In this document: one piece after another, positions 54,436-64,000 of the stretch
Layout of the letters: each line of letters starts with the position of its first letter
How positions within the stretch are numbered: the first letter of the stretch is position 1
Assembly: GCF_016097555.1 (NCBI RefSeq)
Contig: NC_054703.1
Coordinates: forward strand, 9,386,163-9,450,162
Direction: 5' to 3'
From: Gigantopelta aegis
Taxonomy: Eukaryota; Mollusca; Gastropoda; Neomphalida; Peltospiridae
DNA length: 64,000 bases
Position numbers and translations under genes: made by a program
The notes under the pieces: generated by a model
Told to the model about the DNA's origin: nothing
Seen by the model: the letters and a program-made list of their open reading frames with translations, nothing else
The model's database searches: none

Positions 54436-54599
54436 TGGAATTGTGTTAATTGTGTTATAAGGACGTTTGCCAGCTGGTATAATTTATATATGTTTTATTT
54501 CGCTTAAACTAAGGTAAAGTAATTACAAGTAATATGAAAAAAACTCCACCCTAATAATAACGTAATTTACACAATTGTATTTTCGAATATATGTATGGC

Positions 54600-54803
54600 G
54601 TGTTATCTCTCTATCTGTTTGTGTCTCTCTCTGTCTTTGTCTGTCTGTCTCTGTCTCGCTCTCCCTCCCTGCCCCTTCTCCCTTCTCTTCCCCCCCCCCC
54701 ACTCTGTCCCTCTCTGTCTCGCCGCTCTGTCTGTCTATATCTCTGTCTGTCTCTCTCCATATCTCTCTGTGTGTCCCTCTCTGTCTCATTCTGTCTGTAT
54801 CTA
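54600..54803. repeat. (TCTG)n/(CT)n pyrimidine-rich tract
   Basis: Tandem CTGTCTGT, TCTCTC and CTCCCT words; the same CTGTCTGT words continue past the transposon at 56385-56400, so the transposon landed inside this tract. Confidence 0.93.
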
Positions 54804-56378
54804 TACTTAACTCCAAAAGAAACGCGAATACGTAGATTGGAGGTTTTGAGTGCACTCATTGAAATACGTCCCAAAGTTCTTAAAATAATCGTTTCTATGA
54901 AAAACTTAAACAATTCGTAAAGATGAGATTTCATGTTATTGACATGTTAAAAATCGAGGTCGCATTGTCATTTGAAATGTCAAGGCCATGGCGCTTCTTC
55001 AATGGCGTCACATGCCACTCAAACATGTCCACTAATAGCGGGTGTGTCCGCCATTGCTGGCCATGACCGCCGCACACCTCCTACCCATGGAGAGGAAGAG
55101 GTTCCTGATGAAGGCCCTGGGCACGTTGTTGTAGGTGTCCACGACGGCCTGGCGGAGCTGCTGCTGTGTCACCACGGGAGCAGGGCGTTGGTTCATCATG
55201 CGCTGAACCTCGTCCCACAAGTGCTCGATGGGGTTCAGATCCGGGCTTAAAGCTGGCCAGTCCATTGTGATGATGTTGTGCTGTGCCAGGAATGCCTGGG
55301 TGGCCCGTGCCGTGTGTGGCCTGGCGTTGTCGTGCTGGTAAACCATCTGACGGTGACCCGCGAAAAAAGGCACCACCACAGGCGTGAGCACTTCGTCGAT
55401 GTAGCGCTGTGCTGTGACGCCCCTGCCGCGTCCTCGGCCGTTGTTGTCGAAGATGACAGGTTGTACACGACGTCCCCAGGATATGGCACCCCACAGCATG
55501 ACGGAAGGCCCTCCCCAACGGTCCCTCTCCATAACACACGCATCTGTGAAGCGCTCACCTCGACGCCTCCACACCCTCATACGACCGTCGGCCCTATCTA
55601 AGCAGTAGCGGCTTTCGTCGGAGAAGACGATGTTCTGCCACTGTCGGTTCCGCCACTGTCGATGCAGAACAGCCCAGTTGTGTCGTGCAAGGCGGTGTCG
55701 CTGTGTGAGACGTTGTCCAATGTACGGTCGACGACAGTTCAGATGGATGGCGATCAGACGACGTCGTACCGTGGTGTAGGAAACGGGGCGGTTGTGGGTT
55801 CCCACTGTCTGCCGGGCTGTTGTGGTGGCTGGTACGAACCGATCACGCATGTGAGTTCGGACGATGTAACGGTCCTGGCGCTGTGACGTCACTCTGGGAC
55901 GGCCGCTACGTGGACGGTCGACGACGTTGTTGTTCTGTAGAAATCGGTCTATGAGACGGTAGATTGTCGAGACATGGACACCGAAAGCACGTGCAACATG
56001 CCTGGCATCCATTCCGGCCTCCAAATTCCCCAAAGCTCTATATCTGGAATCAGCGTTAAGTCGTGGCATCGTTGTATCGCTACTCGTAAAATGAGTTGAA
56101 CATTGCTGTCTGGCGTTTCTTTTATACCCAGGCCTGGTAGTGTTTCACGTGCAATTCGCATCTTTCATGATCCACCCGTTTTGCATTCCAGATCGATTTT
56201 GGTCGTCAATTTCAGCACGTGCGTGACGTCACACTGTACTCGTTTTTTTCATGCGTTATGTGGAATTGGATACGCTGACAAGATGGCTATTGGTCAACTT
56301 AATCGATTTGTACATAGTTTATTCAAATGTGGGTTTTTTAATATTTTAAAATTTTCGCGTTTCTTTTGGAGTTAAGTA
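54804..56378 (-). mobile_element. Complete Tc1-like DNA transposon
   Basis: 1575 bp, with perfect 25-bp terminal inverted repeats (TACTTAACTCCAAAAGAAAC then GCGAA; 54804-54828 and 56354-56378) and a TA target duplication at both ends. The transposase occupies 55032-56069. The intact frame together with identical termini suggests recent insertion. Confidence 0.96.
55032..56069 (-). CDS. Intact DD34E transposase (Tc1-like)
   Basis: 345 residues, the normal length for Tc1-family transposases, starting MPRLNADSRYRALGNLEAG. Paired helix-turn-helix DNA-binding region: VARAFGVHVSTIYRLIDRFL and a second around RPVSYTTVRRRLIA, joined by VVDRPRSGRPRVT. Catalytic triad: IVFSDESRY (first Asp, about residue 150), YQHDNARPHTA (second Asp, about 250) and LSPDLNPIEHLWDE (Glu), with 34 residues between the second Asp and the Glu. 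A GRGRGRG insertion lies between the first and second Asp. It ends GGHTRY, as does the 63-kb transposase. No stops or frameshifts. Confidence 0.97.
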   Translation of the reverse strand: MPRLNADSRYRALGNLEAGMDARHVARAFGVHVSTIYRLIDRFLQNNNVVDRPRSGRPRVTSQRQDRYIVRTHMRDRFVPATTTARQTVGTHNRPVSYTTVRRRLIAIHLNCRRPYIGQRLTQRHRLARHNWAVLHRQWRNRQWQNIVFSDESRYCLDRADGRMRVWRRRGERFTDACVMERDRWGGPSVMLWGAISWGRRVQPVIFDNNGRGRGRGVTAQRYIDEVLTPVVVPFFAGHRQMVYQHDNARPHTARATQAFLAQHNIITMDWPALSPDLNPIEHLWDEVQRMMNQRPAPVVTQQQLRQAVVDTYNNVPRAFIRNLFLSMGRRCAAVMASNGGHTRY

Positions 56379-56406
56379 TATCTATGTCTGTCTGTCAGAC
56401 TGTCAG

Positions 56407-56537
<131 letters not shown>

Positions 56538-56727
56538 ACTCTCGTGTGTTTGTGTGTGTTTTTATATGTTCCTGTTTCTCTCTTCGTATATCGCTATTTT
56601 GAACAACACTTACCTACATGATTTTGTCTGTCGTAGTTTACGTATTGTTAAAGAATGTTACGTTGTTAGTGTCGGTAAATGAATGAACTCACTTCAACGT
56701 TTCACTACTAGATAAAGAAATAAATAA

Positions 56728-57103
56728 ATGTTTTATTTAACGACGCACTCAACACATTTTATTTACGGTTATATGGCGTCAGACATATGGTTTAAGGACG
56801 ACACAGATTTTGAGAGGAAACCCGCTGTCGCCACTACATGGGCTACTCTTCCGATTAGCAGCAAGGGATCTTTTATTTGCGCTTCCCACAGGCAGGATAG
56901 CACAAACCATGGCCTTTGTTGAACCAGTTATGGATCACTGGTCGGTGCAAGTGGTTTACACCTATCCATTGAGCCTTGCGGAGCACTCACTCACGGTTTG
57001 GAGTCGGTATCTGGATTAAAAATCCCATGCCTCGACTGGGATTCGAACCCAGTACCTACCAGCTTGTAGACCGATGGCCTACCACGACGCCACCGAGGCC
57101 GGT
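56728..57103 (-). mobile_element. Full-length SINE with target-site duplication
   Basis: Tail TTTTATTTAACGACGCACTC at left, head GGCCTCGGTGGCGTCGTGG (minus strand) at right. TCACTACTAGAT occurs on both sides (56702 and 57103). Confidence 0.94.
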
Positions 57104-57669
57104 CACTACTAGATGTGCCTATTCTCTTTCCTTTTGAATTGTACTACAGTTCTAGTTTTTGACAATGAACACGAGTGATGTTACTATATTTGTTTAAATA
57201 GTTTTATATCTATTACACATTTACTCATCAGTATAGTGTTTGAAATCTAGTAAATGTTGGGAACTAACTGTGAATGTCCCAGAATTATTGGGTCATGCAG
57301 CCGCAATACAGTTTATAAGAAAGTTTAGATTAGACATATAGCCATAAAATATACCACGCAATTGCTAGTATCACGTGCTAAAATGATAATCAATTGCACA
57401 TCATTGCAACAGTCCAGCCGTTGTAGATCAACTTTGTCTTCAACATAATAAACGGTTGGTTATTCCGAGGTCATTCCGGGTAAATAGAAACCTATTATGA
57501 AAATTAGTACGTCATTAATGTCGCAACGTTCAACCTAAATATCCGATTGTCTTGTTTAGTATGTATTCTTTAAAAGTAAATAAATAAATTGCCTTTTCGA
57601 GGTTTGTAACATATATGCTAATAAACGCTTGGATACGATTTACCTAACAACCTATATTGTTTTTAAATA
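57104..57669. other. Unassigned sequence
   Basis: AT-rich; nothing recognised. Confidence 0.35.
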
Positions 57670-57950
57670 TGTCAAAATCGCTTTGGCGTCGTGGTTAAGC
57701 AATCGGACTATAGGCTGGTAAGTACAGGGTTCGCAGCCCGGAACCGGCTCCAACCAAGAGCGAGTTCTTAAGGGCTCACTGGGTAGGTGTAAGGCCACAA
57801 CACCCTCTTCTTTCTCACTAACCACTAACAAACTAACAACTAACCCAGTATTCTGGACAGACATCCCAGATAGCTGAGGTGTGTGTCCAGGACAGCAAGC
57901 TTGAACCTTGAGTGGATATAAACACGAAAAATAAGTTCAATTGAAATGAG
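57670..57950 (+). mobile_element. SINE of a different tRNA-headed family
   Basis: Head TGGCGTCGTGGTTAAGCAAT with GGGTTCGCAGCCC as B-box region, body GGGCTCACTGGGTAGGTGTA, CAGGACAGCAAGCTTGAACC and tail TGGATATAAACACGAAAAAT. Body and tail differ from the other SINEs here. Confidence 0.8.
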
Positions 57951-57972
57951 TCGACTTATACTATGGCGACCA

Positions 57973-58031
57973 CTTGTGAGGTTAGATGTACACCATTGGT
58001 AGAGTAGGTTCGAGTGCATGACATTTCATGA
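57973..58031. repeat. Short repeat at gap edge
   Basis: Same as 42000-42053 and cut by the N block; the rest of the element is probably in the gap. Confidence 0.8.
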
Positions 58032-58231
58032 NNNNNNNNNNNNNNNNNNNNNNNNNNNNNNNNNNNNNNNNNNNNNNNNNNNNNNNNNNNNNNNNNNNNN
58101 NNNNNNNNNNNNNNNNNNNNNNNNNNNNNNNNNNNNNNNNNNNNNNNNNNNNNNNNNNNNNNNNNNNNNNNNNNNNNNNNNNNNNNNNNNNNNNNNNNNN
58201 NNNNNNNNNNNNNNNNNNNNNNNNNNNNNNN
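58032..58231. other. Assembly gap, 200 N
   Basis: 200 unknown bases; length is a placeholder. Confidence 0.99.
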
Positions 58232-59270
58232 TATAATTAGATCCACCCCTTCACCATGTTGGTGACGAATGAACAACAAAGCCCCTGAGATATATAGAGG
58301 ATAATAAACGGGATACCAGTTATTATCAAAATTATGTCCCGAATCAAAACATTTTAGTTGTCGCGAGCTTTAGCTTGTAACACATGAAAAGTATGTCACT
58401 CAGAACATACATTGATAATAACTGGTACTGAGTTTGCTATTCTATTTATTACTCCAGCTATGTTTTCTCTAAACGGCTTTATTTTAGACGTACATGTAGA
58501 CCATAGAAACAATGTAAACCACTTTACACACTGTTCTGGTTATTGCTATAACTTTGCATTTTAATCACGTTCACAAATAATTTTCAAAACAAAAGTTATC
58601 GTTATTCTGTTAAAAATATAAATAATGATTTGCGTTAAAATGACATTTTGTTATAAATTTAATATTAAAACAGTCATGAACGCAAACTCATTGAAGTGAA
58701 TGACTTCATTTTGTGTGTTTGCCAAATCGTGATGATGTTATATTTAGTAGCGACAAAGTCATTGGTTTGTAACTGTCTAATCATCCAGTAATATTGTACG
58801 TCACAACACTGCATAATATTTCTCATTGAGAAAATACGGAAAATATTGTCCATGTTATGAGTGCTCACTGCGGGTAATAGATATAGTTATATATAAAATT
58901 AATAAAAATAAACATTTTCTTCATGGCGTATGAACGGCACGAAAACAGGAAGTACTAGTAATGGAAGTTGATCGGTTACCACCGGTATCAAAGCAATAAA
59001 CGTCTATCATAGACTGCAGTCTTATAATGACATACTTTCGTGTTTGTCTCGTCTTCATAAAGGGGGAACAAGACGGTACAGGCCCACAGTTTTGAAAATT
59101 TTACCATACGTTATCTCGGTGCCCTCAGGTGTACGCGTCCCATCTTTTGTTTTTTAATATTATGCTAGAATTAAAGAGAAATGCCAATAACAAAACGTTT
59201 ATTCATATTTGCATTATTACCAACATCTATGTAGGATTCTGTAAGCATTTTTGCATTATTACCAACAGAC
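58232..59270. other. AT-rich intergenic DNA
   Basis: No gene. ATAACTGGTATCC-like inverted words at 58308-58330 and 58413-58430 could form a weak hairpin. Confidence 0.35.
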
Positions 59271-59645
59271 CGGCCTCGGTGGCATCGTGGTTAGGCCATC
59301 GGTTAACAGGCTGGTAGGTACTGGGTTCGGATCCCAGTCGAGGCATGGGATGTTTAATCCAGATACCGACTCCAAACCCTGAGTGAATGCTCCGCAAGGC
59401 TCAATGGGTAGGTGTAAACCACTTGCACCGACCAGTGATCCATAACTGGTTCAACAAAGCCAATGTTTGTGCTATCCTGCCTGTGGGAAGTGCAAATAAA
59501 AAATCCCTTGCTGCTAATCGGAAAGAGTAGCCCATGAAGTGGCGACAGCGGGTTTCCTCTCAAAATCTGTGTGGTCCTTAACCATATGTTTGACGCCATA
59601 TAACCGTAAATAAAATGTGTTGAGTGTGTCGTTAAATAAAACAGT
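59271..59645 (+). mobile_element. Full-length SINE with target-site duplication
   Basis: Head CCGGCCTCGGTGGCATCGTGG, B box GGTTCGGATCC, tail GTGTGTCGTTAAATAAAACA plus T-rich end; ATTACCAACAG flanks both sides (59258, about 59657). Confidence 0.94.
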
Positions 59646-60623
59646 TCTTTCTTTTTTATTACCAACAGCTATGTAGGGTTCTGTAAGCATTTGGCATGGA
59701 TTATAACTAATATAGTAAAATGATGAAAATACATGGTGAAACGTTTTCAGTCCAGCTAATTTTCCCAAATATGTCATCATTTTTGACAGAATGTGAAGGT
59801 TTGCTCCACATTTGGTGGGACGGGGAGAGGAGGAGGTAGCTAATCCTCCATCTCGAACGCGAATGCTAATAATATACAGATAACGAGTTTCAACTACAAA
59901 ATGATGAAGTGTAAGCTATTCCTCACTTATTTTCATTTTCCAAATCTGCGGATAACCCAGGTAAAAAGCGTGGTTTTGTAAACACGGGTAAAACACACAC
60001 ATGTGAAATACACCACGGGCGTATGTCTTGGTCAGGTTTTTCAGCGTTTTACGTAAATCAGTGTTAAACCTAGGTTTTGATATAACCCGGTGTTTCGAAA
60101 CCCAGACATATGAAATCGGCCCTAAGTCATATTTTTCACTAAGAGAGTGTTTATGATCACAGAAATCAAACATTACTTATATTTTATTGTTTAGATTATC
60201 AATTTCCGTATAACCGAAGTGTTTCTCGCCATTCTGGTGTTTCTAGGACCACAAAATACATTTTTAAAAATAGTTTTAAAAACGCACGGGCGTTTGGAAG
60301 TAACGGTTATGGTAGTCGAGTTCTAGTTTATTGTTAAGGGTATTTCCCTGTTTTTATGTCACAGACTCTTGTTTCACTCTGATGTAATGTTGTGTAAATG
60401 GACACAAAATAGCTGATTATTTTTCGTGCTGGGGTGTCATTGTTATGCAAATGTGTTAAAGATTGTAAATTAATTTTAAATGTAGTATTAAATGTTACGG
60501 TTTGAAACTAGTGTCTGCGACTTTAAAACAATTTGTTCCAAGACCATAATGACCACTTATGTAGTATTTTCAAGGCTTTTGTACAAAACTGTGTACAAAC
60601 ATAAAATGCATTTGAATTGACTG
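59646..60623. other. Unassigned sequence
   Basis: Contains part of a local duplication near 59221-59265/59657-59690 (AGGATTCTGTAAGCATTT / AGGGTTCTGTAAGCATTT). No gene. Confidence 0.4.
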
Positions 60624-60945
60624 TCCGACCTCGGTGGCGTCGTGGTAGGCCATCGGTCTACAGGCTGGTAGGTACTGGGTTCAATGGGTAGGTGTAAACC
60701 ACTTGCACCGACCAGTGATCCATAACTGGTTCAACAAAGGCCATTATTTGTGCTATCCTGCCTGTGGGAAGCGCAAATAAAATATCCTTTGCTGCCTGTC
60801 GTAAACGAGTAGCCTATGTGGCGACAGCGGGTTTCCTCTAAAAACAGTGTCAGAATGACCATATATATGTTTGACGTCCAAAAGCCGATGATAAGATAAA
60901 AAAATCAATGTGATCTAGTGGCGTCGTTAAATAAAACAAACTTTA
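60624..60945 (+). mobile_element. SINE with internal deletion in the head
   Basis: CCGACCTCGGTGGCGTCGTGG, then GGTACTGGGTTC jumps straight to AATGGGTAGGTG, dropping about 80 bp including part of the B box. Tail TGGCGTCGTTAAATAAAACA with the GATGATAAGATAAAAAA variant also seen in the 18.1-kb SINE. Confidence 0.9.
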
Positions 60946-61374
60946 CGTTCATAGGGTCATCGGAAACGTTTAATGCGGAATTATATTTGTTTCAAGACCG
61001 TACGATTTTTTAAATCAGAAACTCACCGCAGACATCGTAGGGGCACCTTGCGGCCTTGAGGTAACCTTGCGGTATCTGTAGACATCCGAGGGAGGCCACG
61101 CGGTGGTCCTAAAATGCCACGACAACGTACAGCGAACTTACGGTGGCCGTAAGGTCAACTTACGATGTCCTTAAGATTTGATGGCCCGAAAAAATATGTC
61201 AGCCCGTAGGGTCCCCGTAAACACACCGTATCTAATGTCACCATGGCAAATATTTTTGGGAGAACCCTACGATTCTTCGCCGATTTCGCAGACGCCAGGA
61301 CGTCGTACGGTTACCCCCCCCCACACACACACACACACACACACATACACACCGCACGGCGGCCGGTGCATTTG
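60946..61374. other. GC-richer repeat-like stretch
   Basis: Many variants of CTTACGG, CCTTGCGG, CCGTAAGG and CGTAGGG, including a palindrome CTTACGG-TGG-CCGTAAG at 61138-61154. It looks like a decayed interspersed repeat. A CA run lies at 61321-61345. Confidence 0.5.
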
Positions 61375-61690
61375 TGAGGCATAAGCCAGTGGTAAAGCGC
61401 TCGCTTGATGCGCGGTGAGTTTGGGATCGATCCCCGTCAGTGGATCCATTGGGCTATTTCTCGCTCCAGCCAGTGAACCACGACTGGTACATTAAATGCC
61501 GTGGTATGTGCTATGCTGCCTGTGGGATGGTGCCTAAAAATATATCTTGCTGTTTATCGAAAAGAGTACCCCATGAAGTGGCGACGGCGGGGTTCCTCCC
61601 TCAATATCTATGTGGTCCTTAACCATATTTCCGACGCCATAAAACCGTAAATAAAATGTTTTGAGTGCGTCATTAAATAAAACATCTCCT
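61375..61690 (+). mobile_element. SINE, second subfamily
   Basis: Head AGCCAGTGGTAAAGCGCTCG with GGGATCGATCCCC as B box, body CCACGACTGGTACATTAAAT and GGCGACGGCGGGGTTCCTCC, tail GTGCGTCATTAAATAAAACA. Confidence 0.92.
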
Positions 61691-62230
61691 TCCTTCATAA
61701 AACATTCATGTTTTTTTTATTATTATTGATCATTCAAACTTTTAAAGCGATAGTCGTTTTTTTTACACCAAATTTGGATTCTTTTTTTCTTTGTTTTTTC
61801 TTTTTTTTTACAATTGTTTTTAAAATACAAAACATTTATATATTTATACAATTTCAAGACTGCCTCGAGCCATAATAGGAATCTACAATTTACAATAATT
61901 TTGATTGTATTTATCTAATGGATTTAGGCATAGACTAACACACGGACGCATACCGTTCGAATGTATAACGACACCCAATCACTAAAAATACATCGGCTAT
62001 TGGGTGTCAAACTATGGTAAATTCAAAAATCAATTTAAAAATTCAAAAGTTAAATAAAAACAGTGTAAATAACTGTGCACAAATTAGAAATACTGCAAAT
62101 AGGTAATATTAAAATTTAGAATAAAAGTCAGTATGTCGTAAAAAATTGTAATAAAAAGTTCTGGATGGAATCGAAATGATTACATCACATTTCTGTGACC
62201 ACAAATCTCCTTTGTAGTTTCTTTCATACA
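61691..62230. other. AT-rich DNA with a SINE scrap
   Basis: At 61960-62025, ATACATCGGCTATTGGGTGT and CAAACTATGGTAAATTC match the body variant of the 18.1-kb SINE. The rest is not recognised. Confidence 0.45.
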
Positions 62231-63163
62231 CTACATTACCACATTATAAAAGATACATGACCACATTATAAAAGATACATTACCACATTATAAAAGATAC
62301 ATTACCACATTATAAAAGATACATTACCACATTATAAAAGATACATACTACATTATAAAAGATACATTACTACATTATAAAAGATACATACCACATTATA
62401 AAAGATACATTACCACATTATAAAAGATACATTACCACATTATAAAAGATACATTATACATTATAAAAGATACATACACATTATAAAAGATACATTATTA
62501 CATTACATTATAAAAGATACATTACCACATTATAAAAGATACATTACCACATTATAAAAGATACATTACCACATTATAAAAGATACATACTACATTATAA
62601 AAGATACATACTACATTATAAAAGATACATTACTACATTATAAAAGATACGTTACCACATTATAAAAGATACATTACTACATTATAAAAGATACATTACC
62701 ACATTATAAAAGATACATTACACATTATAAAAGATACATTACCACATTATAAAAGATACATTACTACATTATAAAAGATACATACCACATTATAAAAGAT
62801 ACATTACCACATTATAAAAGATACATGACTACATTATAAAAGATACATTACCACATTATAAAAGATACATTACCACATTATAAAAGATACATACATTATA
62901 AAAGATACATACTACATTATAAAAGATACATTACCACATAGATATATGCACACCTATACATATACATTATAAAAGATACATTACTACATTATAAAAGATA
63001 CATTACCACATTATAAAAGATACATTACCACATTATAAAAGATACATTACCACATTATAAAAGATACATTACCACATTATAAAAGATACATTACCACATT
63101 ATAAAAGATACATGACACACTTACTACATTATAAAAGATACATTACCACATTATAAAAGATAA
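62231..63163. repeat. 22-bp tandem array, ~40 copies
   Basis: Unit ATTACCACATTATAAAAGAT plus AC, 22 bp. Shorter variants lose the ACC or ATT block (for example 20-21 bp copies). One interruption, AGATATATGCACACCTATACA, lies at 62939. There are no unique spacers, so it is not CRISPR-like. It ends 14 bp before the stop codon of the flanking transposase. Confidence 0.97.
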
Positions 63164-63176
63164 AGGTCATCTGGAG

Positions 63177-64000
63177 TCAATACCGGGTGTGGCCTCCGCG
63201 TGTGTTGACAACTGCCTGGCACCGCCTGCCCATTGAAGCAACCAGAGTACGGATGACGTCCCGGGGGATGGTGGCCCACTCGGCCTGCAAGGCTGCTGCC
63301 AGCTCGGGCAGGGTCTGGGGCTGTGGTTGTCGCTGTCGGAGGCGTCGGTCCAACTCGTCCCATAGATGCTCAATTGGGTTCAAATCCGGTGATATCGATG
63401 GCCAAGGAAGGACATTAATGTTGTTGTTCTGTAGGAAAGCCGTTGTGAGACGTGCTGTGTGAGGCCTGGCGTTGTCATGTTGGAACACTGCGTTGGCGTT
63501 GGCCATAACTGGAACGATGTGTGGCCGGAGGATCTGGTCAATGTAGCCCTGTGCATTCAGGTTGCCCTGCACGTGGACCAGGTCAGTTCTGCCAGTGTGT
63601 GAGATGGCTGCCCACACCATGACACTACCCCCGCCGAATCTGTCCACTTCCTGCACGCAGTTTGCCGCATAACGTTCACCACGACGCCTATACACGCGAC
63701 ATCTTCCATCATGACGTCGGAGCAGAAATCGGGACTCGTCACTGAACCACACCTGTCTCCATAGCAGTTGAGGCCATTGTCGATGAATCTGGCACCACTG
63801 CAGTCGGAGTTGACGGTGTTGTGGTGTTAAGATGACACCTCGAACTGGACGTCTGGCACGAATTCCTACCTCACGTAGGCGGTTCCGTACGGTCTGGTCG
63901 GATATCCTGCGCAAACCTGGTATTGCTGCGGCTGTGGAGGTGGCAGTAGTCAATCGTTCCCGAAGGTGGCGTACCCGGATGTAGCGGTCCTGCCCGGGGG
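63177..64000 (-). CDS. DD34E transposase, 3' part; start lies beyond the window
   Basis: The frame is open to the window edge (PGQDRYIRVRHLRERL just inside it) and ends GGHTRY at 63177. Catalytic residues: VWFSDESRF, FQHDNARPHTA and ISPDLNPIEHLWDE, with 34 residues between the second Asp and Glu. It is a different family from the 55-kb enzyme: only motif-level similarity and no glycine-arginine insertion. About 275 residues are visible; the N-terminal DNA-binding region is outside. No stops or frameshifts seen. Confidence 0.94.
   Translation of the reverse strand, partial: PGQDRYIRVRHLRERLTTATSTAAAIPGLRRISDQTVRNRLREVGIRARRPVRGVILTPQHRQLRLQWCQIHRQWPQLLWRQVWFSDESRFLLRRHDGRCRVYRRRGERYAANCVQEVDRFGGGSVMVWAAISHTGRTDLVHVQGNLNAQGYIDQILRPHIVPVMANANAVFQHDNARPHTARLTTAFLQNNNINVLPWPSISPDLNPIEHLWDELDRRLRQRQPQPQTLPELAAALQAEWATIPRDVIRTLVASMGRRCQAVVNTRGGHTRY

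Noticed and set aside
62231..63163. CRISPR-like array of 22-bp repeats
   Set aside because: There are no unique spacers, the units are directly tandem and the context is eukaryotic.

Overview
The window looks like repeat-dense intergenic DNA from an invertebrate animal, most likely a mollusc and probably a gastropod. This rests on at least a dozen copies of tRNA-headed SINEs whose tail reads TGCGTCGTTAAATAAAAC, which I associate with molluscan genomes, together with Tc1/mariner, pogo/Tigger-like, non-LTR and Ty3/Gypsy elements, very long microsatellites and poly(C) tracts. I found no complete host gene. The only host-gene trace is a class A GPCR fragment (TM1-TM2) near 3.4-3.6 kb, plus a weak first-exon candidate near 53.9 kb. 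Two 200-base N blocks (7297-7496 and 58032-58231) are assembly gaps.

Layout. 0-8 kb: minisatellites (48-bp unit; a degenerate ACTAACCATTGACTCACG unit), microsatellites and the GPCR fragment. 8-12.7 kb: a short pogo/Tigger-like element, a tandem pair of about 0.9-kb units, a second copy of a dispersed repeat carrying a fold-back hairpin, and a triplicated 129-bp unit. 12.8-16.3 kb: a 5'-truncated non-LTR retrotransposon ending in a TCTTG tail. 16.6-20.1 kb: a very large inverted repeat whose right arm contains a 107-bp array, next to a decayed Tc1-like transposase. 21.4-21.9 kb: a 68-bp array. 22.3-25.9 kb, minus strand: a degenerate, unassigned DDE-transposase-like ORF and a separate decayed DD34E transposase.

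The central event lies at 26.3-38.4 kb. A minus-strand Ty3/Gypsy element has gag, a -1 frameshift signal, protease/RT, RNase H and integrase, and is broken by one stop and one frameshift. It sits in a 12.04-kb insertion bounded by LTR-like ends and a CTAG duplication. The uninterrupted version of the target survives in a paralogous segment at about 46.19 kb. Inside the same insertion is an intron-split minus-strand gene that joins an integrase tail (GPY/F region) to a Ulp1/SENP-type cysteine protease with all expected active-site residues.

38.4-48.8 kb carries the two direct copies of that segmental duplication, one with a 381-bp TTAA-flanked MITE, a 42-bp minisatellite and a second pogo/Tigger-like element hit by a SINE. 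49-64 kb holds more SINEs, hairpins, a 57-bp array, a complete and apparently intact Tc1-like transposon (54804-56378, perfect 25-bp terminal inverted repeats), a 22-bp array of about 40 copies, and the 3' part of a second, different DD34E transposase running off the window end.

The elements form a nested record rather than a pathway. Empty sites and target duplications allow insertions to be ordered relative to the 38.4/46.2-kb duplication.
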